Source: Cryobacterium adonitolivorans
Lineage (GTDB): Bacteria; Actinomycetota; Actinomycetes; Actinomycetales; Microbacteriaceae
Assembly: GCF_004402695.1 (NCBI RefSeq)
Contig: NZ_SOFL01000005.1
Coordinates: forward strand, 27,687-91,686
Length of the DNA stretch: 64,000 nucleotides
Reading direction: 5' to 3'
In this document: positions 24,237 to 32,845 of the stretch, in pieces
Layout: each line of letters begins with the position of its first letter
How positions within the stretch are numbered: the stretch's first letter is position 1
Notes under the pieces: model-generated
What the model was told of the DNA's origin: nothing
Database searches by the model: none
Seen by the model: only the letters and a program-made list of their open reading frames with translations
Translations under genes and position numbers: made by a program

Positions 24237-25510
24237 GTGGCGCCGCGCGCCGCATCCTCACCGGGGTTGCGATCACCCTCTCGGCCGCCGTCGCAGTCGT
24301 GGGCGTTGTCGGTGACGCCCGCGCCGCCCGCGCCGACCAGGTGCGCGACCTCGAATACTGGCTGAACGACTACGGCTTCAGCCAGGCCTGGAACACCACC
24401 AAGGGAGCCGGCGTCACCGTCGCCGTCATCGACACCGGCGTCGACGGCAGCATCACCGAGCTCAGCGGCGCCGTCGTCGGCGGCACCGACGTCTCCGGCG
24501 TCGGCTCGTCGAACGGCCAGACCCCGGTCGGTGCCGAGAACGAACACGGCACCCTGGTGGCGTCGCTCCTCGCCGGCCGCGGCACGCCCACCGGCGGCGG
24601 CCTGATCGGTGTGGCGCCAGAGGCGTCCATCCTCGCCGTCTCGGTGGCCTTCGGCACCAGTGATGCCGTGCTCAGCAATGACGACCAGATCGCCGAGGGC
24701 ATCCGGTGGGCCGTGGACAACGGCGCCGACGTGATCAATATGTCCCTCACCCGCAACACCCTCGACTGGCCGACCAGCTGGGACGACTCTTTCATGTACG
24801 CGTTCGAGAACGACGTCGTGGTCGTCGCTGCCGCCGGCAACCGGGGCAGCGGAACCGCCGAAGTCGGTGCTCCCGCCACGATTCCCGGCGTGCTCACCGT
24901 CGCCGGTGTCGACCAGTCCAAGGAGGCCAGCTTCGACGCCTCCTCGCAGGGCATCACCATCGCCGTGGCCGCACCGAGCGAAAAGCTCGTCGGCGTCGCG
25001 CCCGGCGGCGGCTATATGGAGTGGTACGGCACCAGCGCGGCGGCGCCGATCGTCTCGGGACTGGTCGCCCTGGTGCGGTCGGCCTACCCGAAACTGGATG
25101 CCGCCGAGGTGATCAACCGGGTCATCGAGACCGCGAACCCCAACGGGCACACCGTGCCGAGCCCGATCTACGGCAACGGTCTGATCGACGCCGCCGCGGC
25201 GGTTTCGGCGTTCGTGCCGAAGTCCACCGCCGCCACCCCCGCCGAGCTGCTGCAGGAGTGGATCACGCTGCACCGCCGTGCCGATGCCGAGCCGATCACC
25301 CCCACTACATCGAACACTCCGGTACCCGTCGTTCCGGACGCCGACCCGCCCCTGCCTGAACAGAACAGCGCCGCGGGCTGGCTGCCGAGCCCGCTCACGC
25401 TCACCTATGTGAGCGTGCCGCTCGCCGTGCTGGTTGGTTTTGCTATCCTAGTAACGCTGTTCGGCATTGGGGCCACGCGGCATTTCAAGCGAATTCGTTC
25501 CAAGCTCTAA
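24233..25510 (+). CDS. Membrane-anchored S8 subtilisin-like protease (mycosin-like)
   Basis: A 425-aa secreted serine protease. A signal peptide (about 1-34, ending near ARAARA) precedes the S8 domain with catalytic D67 (VAVIDTGVD), H105 (ENEHGTLVAS) and S268 (YGTSAAAPIVSG). A Pro/Thr-rich linker leads to one C-terminal membrane helix (VPLAVLVGFAILVTLFGIG) and a basic tail. This plan matches mycosins of type VII secretion, but no ESX gene is nearby. The GTG at 24233 is chosen because it fits the signal peptide and overlaps the DUF501 stop by 4 bases. Confidence 0.88.
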   Translation: MSGAARRILTGVAITLSAAVAVVGVVGDARAARADQVRDLEYWLNDYGFSQAWNTTKGAGVTVAVIDTGVDGSITELSGAVVGGTDVSGVGSSNGQTPVGAENEHGTLVASLLAGRGTPTGGGLIGVAPEASILAVSVAFGTSDAVLSNDDQIAEGIRWAVDNGADVINMSLTRNTLDWPTSWDDSFMYAFENDVVVVAAAGNRGSGTAEVGAPATIPGVLTVAGVDQSKEASFDASSQGITIAVAAPSEKLVGVAPGGGYMEWYGTSAAAPIVSGLVALVRSAYPKLDAAEVINRVIETANPNGHTVPSPIYGNGLIDAAAAVSAFVPKSTAATPAELLQEWITLHRRADAEPITPTTSNTPVPVVPDADPPLPEQNSAAGWLPSPLTLTYVSVPLAVLVGFAILVTLFGIGATRHFKRIRSKL

Positions 25511-25549
25511 AATTTCGCGCATCCAATCCCTGTAGGAGGCCTTCTAATC

Positions 25550-27004
25550 GTGCCCAAAATTCTCATCGTCGGTGGCGGCTACGCGGGTTTCTATACCGCC
25601 TGGAAGCTTGAGAAGTGGCTGCGACCCGGCGAGGCCGAGGTCACCATGGTCGATCCGCTGCCGTACATGACCTACCAGCCGTTCCTCCCTGAAGTGGCCG
25701 CAGGATCCATCGATCCGCGTCACTCGGTCGTGGCCCACCGTCGCCACCTCAAGAAGACCAATGTGCTCACCGCGAAGGTCACGAATGTGAACCACGCGGA
25801 GAAGAAGGCCACCATCACGCCGCCGGTCGGCGAGCCGTGGGTCTTCGACTACGACATCGTCGTGGTCACCGCCGGCGCCGTGTCGCGCACCTTCCCGATC
25901 CCGGGGGTCGCTGACCAGGCCATCGGCTTGAAGACCATCGAGGAAGCCGTCGCGATCCGCGACACTGTCCTCACCAACTTCGACAAGGCGGCGCAGCTGC
26001 CCGCCGGTCCCGAGCGCGACCGCTTGCTGACCTTCGTGGTCATCGGAGGCGGCTTCGCCGGCATCGAGGTGTTCGCCGAACTGCGTTCCTTCGCCACCTC
26101 GCTGCTCACCAAGTACCCGCAGATCGCCTTCGAAGACACCCACTTCCACCTCATCGAGGCGATGGGCCGCATCATGCCCGAGGTGTCCGAGACCACCGCG
26201 CTGTGGGTCATCAAGAACCTCGCCGAGCGTGGCGCAGAGGTACACCTGAACACCCAGCTCACTTCCGCCGTCGACGGCAAGATCGAACTCTCCACAGGGG
26301 AGACCTTCGAGACCGACCTGATCGTCTGGACCGCCGGCGTCATGGCGAACCCCGGCATCGTGCGCAACACCGACCTCCCGGTCGAAGAGCGCGGCCGTCT
26401 GCGCGTGCGCGCCGACCTGCGCGTCGGCACCGAGGACGAGATCGTCCTCGACGCCTGGGCCGCTGGTGACGTCACTGCGGTTCCCGACCTCTCCGGAGGC
26501 GGCGTCGGCGGTTTCTGCGTGCCGAACGCCCAGCACGCCGTTCGCCAGGGCAAGCTCATGGCAAAGAACATCGTCGCGGTCCTCCGCGGCGAGGGCCCGG
26601 TCGAGTACAACCACAAGAACCTCGGAGCCGTCGCCGGCCTCGGAGTCGGTGTCGGCGCATTCCAGTCCGGCAACTTCGCCCTCAAGGGTTTCCCGGCCTG
26701 GATCGCCCACCGTGGCTACCACGGCATGGCGATGCCGAGCTGGGAGCGCAAGATCCGCGTCGTCGGCGGCTGGGTCCTGAACTTCTTCCTCGGTCGCGAC
26801 ATCGTGTCGCTCGAGGCCGTGCAGACGCCCCGCGCCGTGTTCGAGGAGTTCGCGTCCCGTCCGAAGCCGCCGGCAGCCGCACCCGCCGTCGTCGCCCCGG
26901 CCGCGGTCAAGGCCCCGCGTGCACCGCGCAAGCCCTCGGTGAAGAAGCCTGTCGTCGAGGTCGCCGCTGCCGACGCCGGCACGGAGACCGTCGCAGCACC
27001 GTAA
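25550..27004 (+). CDS. ndh: Type II NADH dehydrogenase
   Basis: A 484-aa FAD-dependent NADH:quinone oxidoreductase that feeds electrons to the respiratory chain without pumping protons. The FAD site is ILIVGGGYAGFYTAW, the NADH site is VVIGGGFAGIEVFAELR, and the second FAD segment is AWAAGDVTAVPD. The C-terminal region includes an amphipathic anchor (FPAWIAHRGYHGM). The last 70 or so residues form an Ala/Pro/Lys-rich tail not typical of the family core. The GTG has TAGGAGG 10 bases upstream. Confidence 0.94.
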   Translation: MPKILIVGGGYAGFYTAWKLEKWLRPGEAEVTMVDPLPYMTYQPFLPEVAAGSIDPRHSVVAHRRHLKKTNVLTAKVTNVNHAEKKATITPPVGEPWVFDYDIVVVTAGAVSRTFPIPGVADQAIGLKTIEEAVAIRDTVLTNFDKAAQLPAGPERDRLLTFVVIGGGFAGIEVFAELRSFATSLLTKYPQIAFEDTHFHLIEAMGRIMPEVSETTALWVIKNLAERGAEVHLNTQLTSAVDGKIELSTGETFETDLIVWTAGVMANPGIVRNTDLPVEERGRLRVRADLRVGTEDEIVLDAWAAGDVTAVPDLSGGGVGGFCVPNAQHAVRQGKLMAKNIVAVLRGEGPVEYNHKNLGAVAGLGVGVGAFQSGNFALKGFPAWIAHRGYHGMAMPSWERKIRVVGGWVLNFFLGRDIVSLEAVQTPRAVFEEFASRPKPPAAAPAVVAPAAVKAPRAPRKPSVKKPVVEVAAADAGTETVAAP

Positions 27005-27068
27005 AGTCACCGGTGGATGCCGCACCCCGGTGCGGCATCCGCTCGTGATGCCCGGCTAGTCCGGGCGT

Positions 27069-27145
27069 GCCCCCGTAGCCCAACCGGCAGAGGCAGGCGA
27101 CTTAAAATCGTCACAGTCTGGGTTCGAATCCCAGCGGGGGCACCA
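27069..27145 (+). tRNA. tRNA-Leu (anticodon TAA) with a short, class I variable loop
   Basis: The acceptor stem is GCCCCCG/CGGGGGC, followed by discriminator A and an encoded CCA. The anticodon arm is GGCGA-CTTAAAA-TCGTC, giving anticodon TAA. The T arm is CTGGG-TTCGAAT-CCCAG. The D stem is only three pairs (GCC/GGC). The variable loop is just ACAGT, 5 bases, whereas bacterial tRNA-Leu normally carries a long class II variable arm. The anticodon says Leu, but the body is that of a class I tRNA, so charging with leucine is not certain. Confidence 0.85.
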
Positions 27146-27169
27146 GAGAACAACCGGCGCGATGCGCTC

Positions 27170-29476
27170 TTAGCGCCGGGTGGGGAGCACGAAGCGCTGC
27201 CAGGCCCAGGCGGTCACGCTGAGGACAGCGAAGCCGACCGCCACGAACCACAGCAGCATCGCCGTGCCGTTGCCCGTCCAGCGCGGGAGCATGGGCGAGA
27301 GCAGGGTGAACAGGGTCAGGAAGGCCGGCACCGTGAGGGCGGCCCAGATCGGCGGTGACCAGGCGAGGATGCTGCGTCCGCTGGTGTTGCCGATCGGGAT
27401 GAGCACGAGCACGGCAGAGCCGATCGACGCCAGCACGACGGTGTTCGCGACCTCCGCGGCCAGGGCGCTGAGGAACCCGTCGGCCACCGGCAGGGTGCCG
27501 ACGACGAGCAAGGCGGCCAGTCCCAGGCCGAACAGGCTGCCGGCCCGGATGGCGGCCAGCTGGCCGCGTTGGGCCGCGCCGGGCCCTGAGCCCACGACGA
27601 CGCTGCCCAGCAGGCCGAAGAGCAGGGCCGGCTGCAACTCGAACAGCCTGGAGGCGAGCGCGGTGACGGCGACGAACGCGAGATAACGCGGCAGGATCGT
27701 CGTGGTCACGTCGACGTGCAGTGCCCTGGACCCCCACCACTGCGGCACCAGGGTGGCCACGGCGTTCACCACCACGAGGGCGAGAGTCACGGCCAGCAGG
27801 AGCCTGAGGTACGCCGGTGTGGCGGATACGGGGCCGGACAGTAGCACCAACACGGCGGCAGCGGCGACGGTGCCCCCGTACACGACCCACCGGTTGACCA
27901 GCAGGGTCGGGGCGACGTCGAATTCCTCACCGGCGCGGTTGCGGCCGGCGAGCCGGTGGCCGCGAAAGACAGGTCGACCGTTTCGGGCCCTGGTGACGGT
28001 GCCGGCCAGCAGCCGGGCGGGAACGACGAGCAGCAGCAGGGCGCCCAGGGTGAGCATCGCCGCCTGCAGCCACGGGAACTGCTCCACCGTCCAGGGCGGG
28101 ATCACCGCGGTGCTGAACTGGGTGGGGTCGTTCCAGCCGCCCGGCACGGTCAGCTCTGGCGGGGCGGCTCCGGCCTGTTCGTCGCCGTCCTCCGGGACGG
28201 CCGGAAGCGGGGTGGGTGAGGCGCTGCCCGGCGTCGCCGAAGGGGTCGGCTGTGCCGTCGCCGTGGGGGCAGGCACCACGGGCGGGGCGGCCGTCGGCGT
28301 CGGTGCCCCTGTCGGTGTCGCTATCGGCGTCGGAGCCACGGAACCGAAGGTCACCCGGACCGCGGGGCTGCCGGCGCTCACGTTGCCGGCGGCATCCTGC
28401 TGCACAGCGCGCAGGTTGTACGCGCCGTTCGCGACGCCCGACCCTGTGCACGACCAGGTGCCGCCGGACACGACGGCGCTGCAGACCGAGTAGGCACCGG
28501 CGAAGACCGTGACGGTGGCCCCGTTCTCGCCCTGCCCGTAGAACGGCCCCGCGGCGGTCGCCAGGGTGGCATCGGCGACGGGATTCACTACGACGGGAGC
28601 GGCCGGGGCGTCGACGTCGAAGGTCAGGCTGACCGGCTCGCTCGCCCTCGACGACTCCGGTGCGCTGAACGGGGTCTGCTGGGAGGCGGTGATCTGCTCT
28701 GCCCCGCTCAGCACGGCGCCCTGCATCTGGCAGGCCCACGCCCCGGATGCGTCGACGGTGAATGAGCAGCTCGCTCCGGCGGCGAGGGTGGCGGTGACCA
28801 TGGCGCCGGGGTAGCCGGTGCCGCGGACGATACCGTTCGAGGAGGCCTGGCCGGTCGAGCCGCCCGTTACCGTTGGGGGCTGGAGCACCCGCACGGTGTG
28901 GGCAGCCGCGAGGCTGGAATTCCCGGTCACCACGGCCTGCAAGCCGACGGCGGGCCCGCTGGGCAACGCCACCCCCTGGCACTGCCAGGTAGACGAGCCG
29001 TCGATGGTGACGACGCAGAGCGGAGCGCCGCCGGTGGGGGAGAACAACGTGATCTCCTGCCCGGGGTCGCGGGTGCCGGTGACGGTGGTGCTCCCGGCCA
29101 CGAAGGCGTTGGCGCCCGGGCTGTCGATGGTGGGCGCGGCGGGAGCCGGCGCGGGCGATTCCGACGGTGCCGGCGCCTCCGACGGCGCCAGCGATTCAGA
29201 TGGTGACGGGGAGGTGTCTGGGGTGCCGGTTTCGGTGGGCGCGGGTTCGGTCGGGGGAGCAGGTGCCGTCTCGGTGACGATCGCCGAGGCCATCGGGGCG
29301 GTGCCGGCCGCCGAAGCCGGCGTGGCCGCGCCGGCGAGCGGACCGATGATCACGGCACCGAGGAGGGCGGCGAGGAGGATGCCCAACGGTGCTACGCGCA
29401 TCCCCGTGGGTCGCCGAAGGCCCCGACCGGTTCGAGTATTCGATCCGTGTGCGCTGGAACGGTGTGACGTGAGCAA
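27170..29476 (-). CDS. Secreted Ig-like repeat protein with a C-terminal polytopic membrane domain
   Basis: A 768-aa protein of unknown function. An N-terminal signal peptide (near GILLAALLGAVIIGPLAG) is followed by a Pro/Ser/Glu-rich linker. Three Ig-like repeats follow, each with a Cys...W-x-C pattern: LCVVTIDGSSTWQCQG, CSFTVDASGAWACQM and CSAVVSGGTWSCTG. A second Pro/Thr linker leads to about 300 residues with roughly eight membrane helices. The TTG at 29476 is chosen because AGGGAG lies 5 bases upstream; ATG 29401 is the alternative. Such a build suggests surface display plus a membrane-embedded role. Confidence 0.8.
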   Translation of the reverse strand: MLTSHRSSAHGSNTRTGRGLRRPTGMRVAPLGILLAALLGAVIIGPLAGAATPASAAGTAPMASAIVTETAPAPPTEPAPTETGTPDTSPSPSESLAPSEAPAPSESPAPAPAAPTIDSPGANAFVAGSTTVTGTRDPGQEITLFSPTGGAPLCVVTIDGSSTWQCQGVALPSGPAVGLQAVVTGNSSLAAAHTVRVLQPPTVTGGSTGQASSNGIVRGTGYPGAMVTATLAAGASCSFTVDASGAWACQMQGAVLSGAEQITASQQTPFSAPESSRASEPVSLTFDVDAPAAPVVVNPVADATLATAAGPFYGQGENGATVTVFAGAYSVCSAVVSGGTWSCTGSGVANGAYNLRAVQQDAAGNVSAGSPAVRVTFGSVAPTPIATPTGAPTPTAAPPVVPAPTATAQPTPSATPGSASPTPLPAVPEDGDEQAGAAPPELTVPGGWNDPTQFSTAVIPPWTVEQFPWLQAAMLTLGALLLLVVPARLLAGTVTRARNGRPVFRGHRLAGRNRAGEEFDVAPTLLVNRWVVYGGTVAAAAVLVLLSGPVSATPAYLRLLLAVTLALVVVNAVATLVPQWWGSRALHVDVTTTILPRYLAFVAVTALASRLFELQPALLFGLLGSVVVGSGPGAAQRGQLAAIRAGSLFGLGLAALLVVGTLPVADGFLSALAAEVANTVVLASIGSAVLVLIPIGNTSGRSILAWSPPIWAALTVPAFLTLFTLLSPMLPRWTGNGTAMLLWFVAVGFAVLSVTAWAWQRFVLPTRR

Positions 29477-29673
29477 TGGTCTCCCTCAGACCATTCCATG
29501 GGCGATGGCCCGGAATGTCAATGTGGCGCGCCCGGCCGACCCGATCCCGACGGATTTGTCGTGTCCGCTTGATCGTCCGCGCCCCTGGCCAACGAGCGGT
29601 CCGATACGCCATACTGTGCACTGGGTCAACTGCCCCACTATTCGACGTTGATGACGCAGGACGAGGTGACCAG

Positions 29674-30294
29674 GTGACACGCATCCCCGCCGTGGACCGG
29701 CGCAGCGCCCTGGTGCGCGCCGCGTTACGGGTCGTCGCCGACCGGGGCGTGGCCCAGGCCACGACTCGAGCGATCGTCGCAGAGGCCGGGATGTCGCTGG
29801 CGAGCTTCCACTACGCCTTCCAGAGCCGCGATGAGCTGATGGTCGAACTCATCAGGCATGTCGTGGACGAGGAAGCCACCGCCGTGCTGCCCGAGCCGCC
29901 CATCGGGGAAGCCCACGAGCAGCGCGGGCGCGAGTCGCTGCGTCAGATCCTGCGCGACGGACTGCAGCGCTACGCCGATCACCTCAGCCGCGACCCCCTG
30001 AGAGAAAAGGCCATGCTCGAACTCACCCAGTACGCCCTCAGGTCCCCGGAGCTGCACCACCTGGCCGTGGCGCAATACGAGCGCTACCACGCCCTTGCGG
30101 CGGAGGCGCTGGACGACGCGGCCCGGCAGAGCGGCTCGGTCTGGCTGCGTCCCGTCGGCGAGGTGGCGCGTCTGCTGGTCTCCCTCACCGACGGCATCAC
30201 CATCGCCTGGCTGGTGGACCGGAACGAGCGTGCCACGGCGAACCTGCTCGATTTCGCCGCGGACTCCGTGGCCGCGTTGGGCCGCCCAGCATGA
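29674..30294 (+). CDS. TetR family regulator, first gene of the overlapping operon
   Basis: A 206-aa regulator. The N-terminal helix-turn-helix reads GVAQATTRAIVAEAGMSLASFHYAFQSRDEL, the TetR pattern. The C-terminal ligand domain is not assigned to a known subgroup. The GTG at 29674 follows GAGGTGA. Its stop overlaps the next gene's ATG by 4 bases, so it is cotranscribed with three enzyme-like genes and probably represses its own operon (inference). The 197-base gap upstream (29477-29673), divergent from the Ig-like gene, should hold the operator, but no obvious palindrome was found there. Confidence 0.88.
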   Translation: MTRIPAVDRRSALVRAALRVVADRGVAQATTRAIVAEAGMSLASFHYAFQSRDELMVELIRHVVDEEATAVLPEPPIGEAHEQRGRESLRQILRDGLQRYADHLSRDPLREKAMLELTQYALRSPELHHLAVAQYERYHALAAEALDDAARQSGSVWLRPVGEVARLLVSLTDGITIAWLVDRNERATANLLDFAADSVAALGRPA

Positions 30295-31538
30295 GCCTCG
30301 ACCTCTCCCTGCTGCCGACCGGCGCCGCGGATGCCGCACCGTGGCTCAGTCCGCAGGAGTACTGGCCGGGCCTGACCGAGGCCACCAGGGGCCTGGACAC
30401 CCCGGTGGGCGCGCTGCACCTGGGGGCGCTGCGGCACAACACCCACGACATGCTCGGCCGCGCCCAGGGCACCACGATCCGGGTGGCCAGCAAGTCGCTG
30501 CGGGTGCGAGGCGTGCTCGACGCCGTGCTGGCGCTGCCCGGTTACCGCGGCGTGCTCGCCTTCACCCTGGCCGAGGCGCTGTGGCTCGCCCAGACCCACG
30601 ACGACATCGTGGTCGGCTATCCCAGCGTCGACAGGGCGGCGATCGAGACGCTGGCCCGTTCGGCCGACCTGGCCGCCCGGGTGACCCTGATGGTGGATTC
30701 GATCGACCACCTCGACGTCGTCGACGCCGTGATCGCGCCGTCGCAGCGTGCGCGCATCCGGGTCTGCCTCGAACTGGACGCGTCCTGGAACGCGCCGGTG
30801 CTCGGCCACCTGGGGGTGTGGCGCTCGCCCGTGCACACCCCGGAGGACGCCAGGGCGCTGGCCGTGGCCATCGTCTCCCGGCCCGGCTTCGAGCTGGTCG
30901 GGCTGATGGCGTACGAGGCGCAGATCGCCGGTCTCGGCGACCGGCCGGAAGGCCACCCGCTGCAGGGCGGGCTGAACCGGTGGGTGCGCACCCGGTCGAT
31001 CGTCGACATCACCGCCCGGCGCGCAGCGGCCGTGGCCGCCGTGCGGCAGATCGCCGACCTCGAATTCGTCAACGGCGGCGGCACCGGTTCGCTGGAGAGC
31101 ACCCACGCCGACACCTCGGTGACCGACATCGCTGCCGGCAGCGGTTTCTTCGGCGGCCACCTCTTCGACAGCTACTCGGGCTTCCGGCCGGCCCCGGCCG
31201 CCGCGTTCGCCCTCTCGGTGGTGCGGAAGCCCACCGCCTCGACGGCGGCCATGCTCGGCGGCGGCTGGATCGCCTCCGGGCCGCCGGGGGCGGACCGCTC
31301 ACCGCGCCTGGTCTGGCCGGAGGGGCTGCGCCTGGTGCCCCGCGAGATGGCCGGGGAGGTGCAATCTCCGGTCACCGGGACCGCCGCCGCCGACCTGCGG
31401 GTGGGCGAGCGAGTCTGGCTGCGGCACACCAAGTCCGGCGAGCTCAGCGAACACCTCAACGAATTCGCGTTGGTCGAGAACGGTATCGTGGTCGATATGC
31501 TGCCGACCTACCGAGGCGAAGGCAAGGCCTTCCTGTGA
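30291..31538 (+). CDS. PLP-dependent fold-III enzyme (alanine racemase/DSD1-like, 'amino acid deaminase/aldolase')
   Basis: A 415-aa enzyme of the alanine-racemase N-terminal and D-serine dehydratase-like fold. The PLP lysine is K68 in TTIRVASKSLR. The barrel continues with VMVDSIDHLD-type and LELDASWN strands and the phosphate-binding FVNGGGTGSLE. A small C-terminal domain contains histidines (LRHTKSGELSEHLNEF) that may bind metal as in D-threonine aldolase and D-serine dehydratase. The substrate is unknown. Its start overlaps the TetR gene and its end overlaps the FAD oxidase gene, 4 bases each. Confidence 0.82.
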   Translation: MSLDLSLLPTGAADAAPWLSPQEYWPGLTEATRGLDTPVGALHLGALRHNTHDMLGRAQGTTIRVASKSLRVRGVLDAVLALPGYRGVLAFTLAEALWLAQTHDDIVVGYPSVDRAAIETLARSADLAARVTLMVDSIDHLDVVDAVIAPSQRARIRVCLELDASWNAPVLGHLGVWRSPVHTPEDARALAVAIVSRPGFELVGLMAYEAQIAGLGDRPEGHPLQGGLNRWVRTRSIVDITARRAAAVAAVRQIADLEFVNGGGTGSLESTHADTSVTDIAAGSGFFGGHLFDSYSGFRPAPAAAFALSVVRKPTASTAAMLGGGWIASGPPGADRSPRLVWPEGLRLVPREMAGEVQSPVTGTAAADLRVGERVWLRHTKSGELSEHLNEFALVENGIVVDMLPTYRGEGKAFL

Positions 31539-32845
31539 CGGCCAGCGGCGCGCGCTGGCACAACTGGGCGCGCAGCGAGTCCATCGTGCCGGCCAGGGTG
31601 GAGCGGCCGACCAGCGCGGACGCCGCGCAACGCGCCGTGCTCGCCGCCGTGAAGTCGGGCGTCAGGATCAAGGCCGTCGGTGCCGGACACAGCTTCTCGG
31701 GCATCGCGGTTACCCCGGGTGTGCAACTCGACCTGGCCTGGGGCGGGCTGATCGCGGTCGACGAGGCCGCCGCCCGGGTGACCCTCGCCGCCGGCACCCG
31801 CCTGCACCAACTGCCCGCGCTCCTGGCGCCTTACGGGCTCGCCCTGGAGAATATGGGCGACATCGACAGGCAGACCATCGCCGGCGCCACCTCCACGGGC
31901 ACGCACGGCACCGGCGGCGGCTTCGCCGGCCTCTCCGCCCAGATCGTCGCCGTCACCCTGGTCATCGGCGACGGCTCGGTGCTGCGCGTCAGCGAGAGCG
32001 AGAATCCCGAGCTGCTTCCCGCGGTGCGACTGGGACTCGGTGCCCTGGGCATCCTCGTGGACCTCACCATCCAGTGCGTGCCGGCCTACCTGCTGCACGC
32101 TGTCGACGCGCCGGAGCCGATCGAGGCCGTCCTGGATGGCTACCTCGAGCGCAGCGCTTCGGCCGACCATTTCGAGTTCTACTGGTTCCCGCACACCGAG
32201 ACCGCCCTCACCAAGACCAACACCCGGCTGCCGCCGCGCACCGGCCGGGTGCCGCTGCGGCGGCTGAACCGCTGGGTCGAGGACGAGCTGCTCGGCAACG
32301 GGGTCTACCGCGCCACCTGCGCGGCTGGCCTGGCCATACCGCCGCTGGTGCCCCGGATGAACCGCCTCGCCGAACGGCTCACCGGCAGCCGTGACTTCAC
32401 CGACCATTCGCACAAGGTCTTCGTCACGAACCGGTCGGTGCGGTTCCACGAGATGGAGTACGCGCTGCCGCGGGACGCGGTGCCTGAGGCGCTGCGCGAG
32501 GTGCGCGCCCTCATCCAGAAGCGCGGGTGGCGCATCTCCTTCCCCCTCGAGGTGCGCTCCGCCGCGGCCGACGACATCTGGCTCTCCACCGGCTACGGCC
32601 GGGACACCGGTTTCATCGCCGTGCACCGGTACTACCGGGAGAACCCGAGAAGCTACTTCGCCGATGTCGAGGCGATTATGCGCGCGCACGACGGACGCCC
32701 ACACTGGGGGAAGATGCACAACCTGGACGCGGACGCGTTCCGCCAGGTCTACCCGCGCTTCGACGACTTCCTCGCCGCGCGGGACCGGCTCGACCCGGAG
32801 CGTCGTTTCACCAACCGTTACCTGGAAAGAGTCCTCGGCAGATGA
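31535..32845 (+). CDS. FAD-linked oxidase, D-arabinono-1,4-lactone oxidase-like
   Basis: A 436-aa VAO-type flavoenzyme. The FAD domain shows VKSGVRIKAVGAGHSFSG, where H52 is the residue to which FAD is covalently bound in aldonolactone oxidases. DRQTIAGATSTGTHGTG is the second FAD motif. The C-terminal ALO domain has FHEMEYALP, FPLEVRSAAADDIWLS and the final HWGKMH. Known relatives oxidise sugar lactones or polyols with O2. The GTG start overlaps the previous stop by 4 bases. The substrate here is unknown. Confidence 0.88.
   Translation: MTASGARWHNWARSESIVPARVERPTSADAAQRAVLAAVKSGVRIKAVGAGHSFSGIAVTPGVQLDLAWGGLIAVDEAAARVTLAAGTRLHQLPALLAPYGLALENMGDIDRQTIAGATSTGTHGTGGGFAGLSAQIVAVTLVIGDGSVLRVSESENPELLPAVRLGLGALGILVDLTIQCVPAYLLHAVDAPEPIEAVLDGYLERSASADHFEFYWFPHTETALTKTNTRLPPRTGRVPLRRLNRWVEDELLGNGVYRATCAAGLAIPPLVPRMNRLAERLTGSRDFTDHSHKVFVTNRSVRFHEMEYALPRDAVPEALREVRALIQKRGWRISFPLEVRSAAADDIWLSTGYGRDTGFIAVHRYYRENPRSYFADVEAIMRAHDGRPHWGKMHNLDADAFRQVYPRFDDFLAARDRLDPERRFTNRYLERVLGR

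Noticed and set aside
24233..25510. Type VII secretion locus suggested by the mycosin-like protease
   Set aside because: No EccB, EccC, EccD or WXG100 gene is present in the window; only the protease resembles that system.
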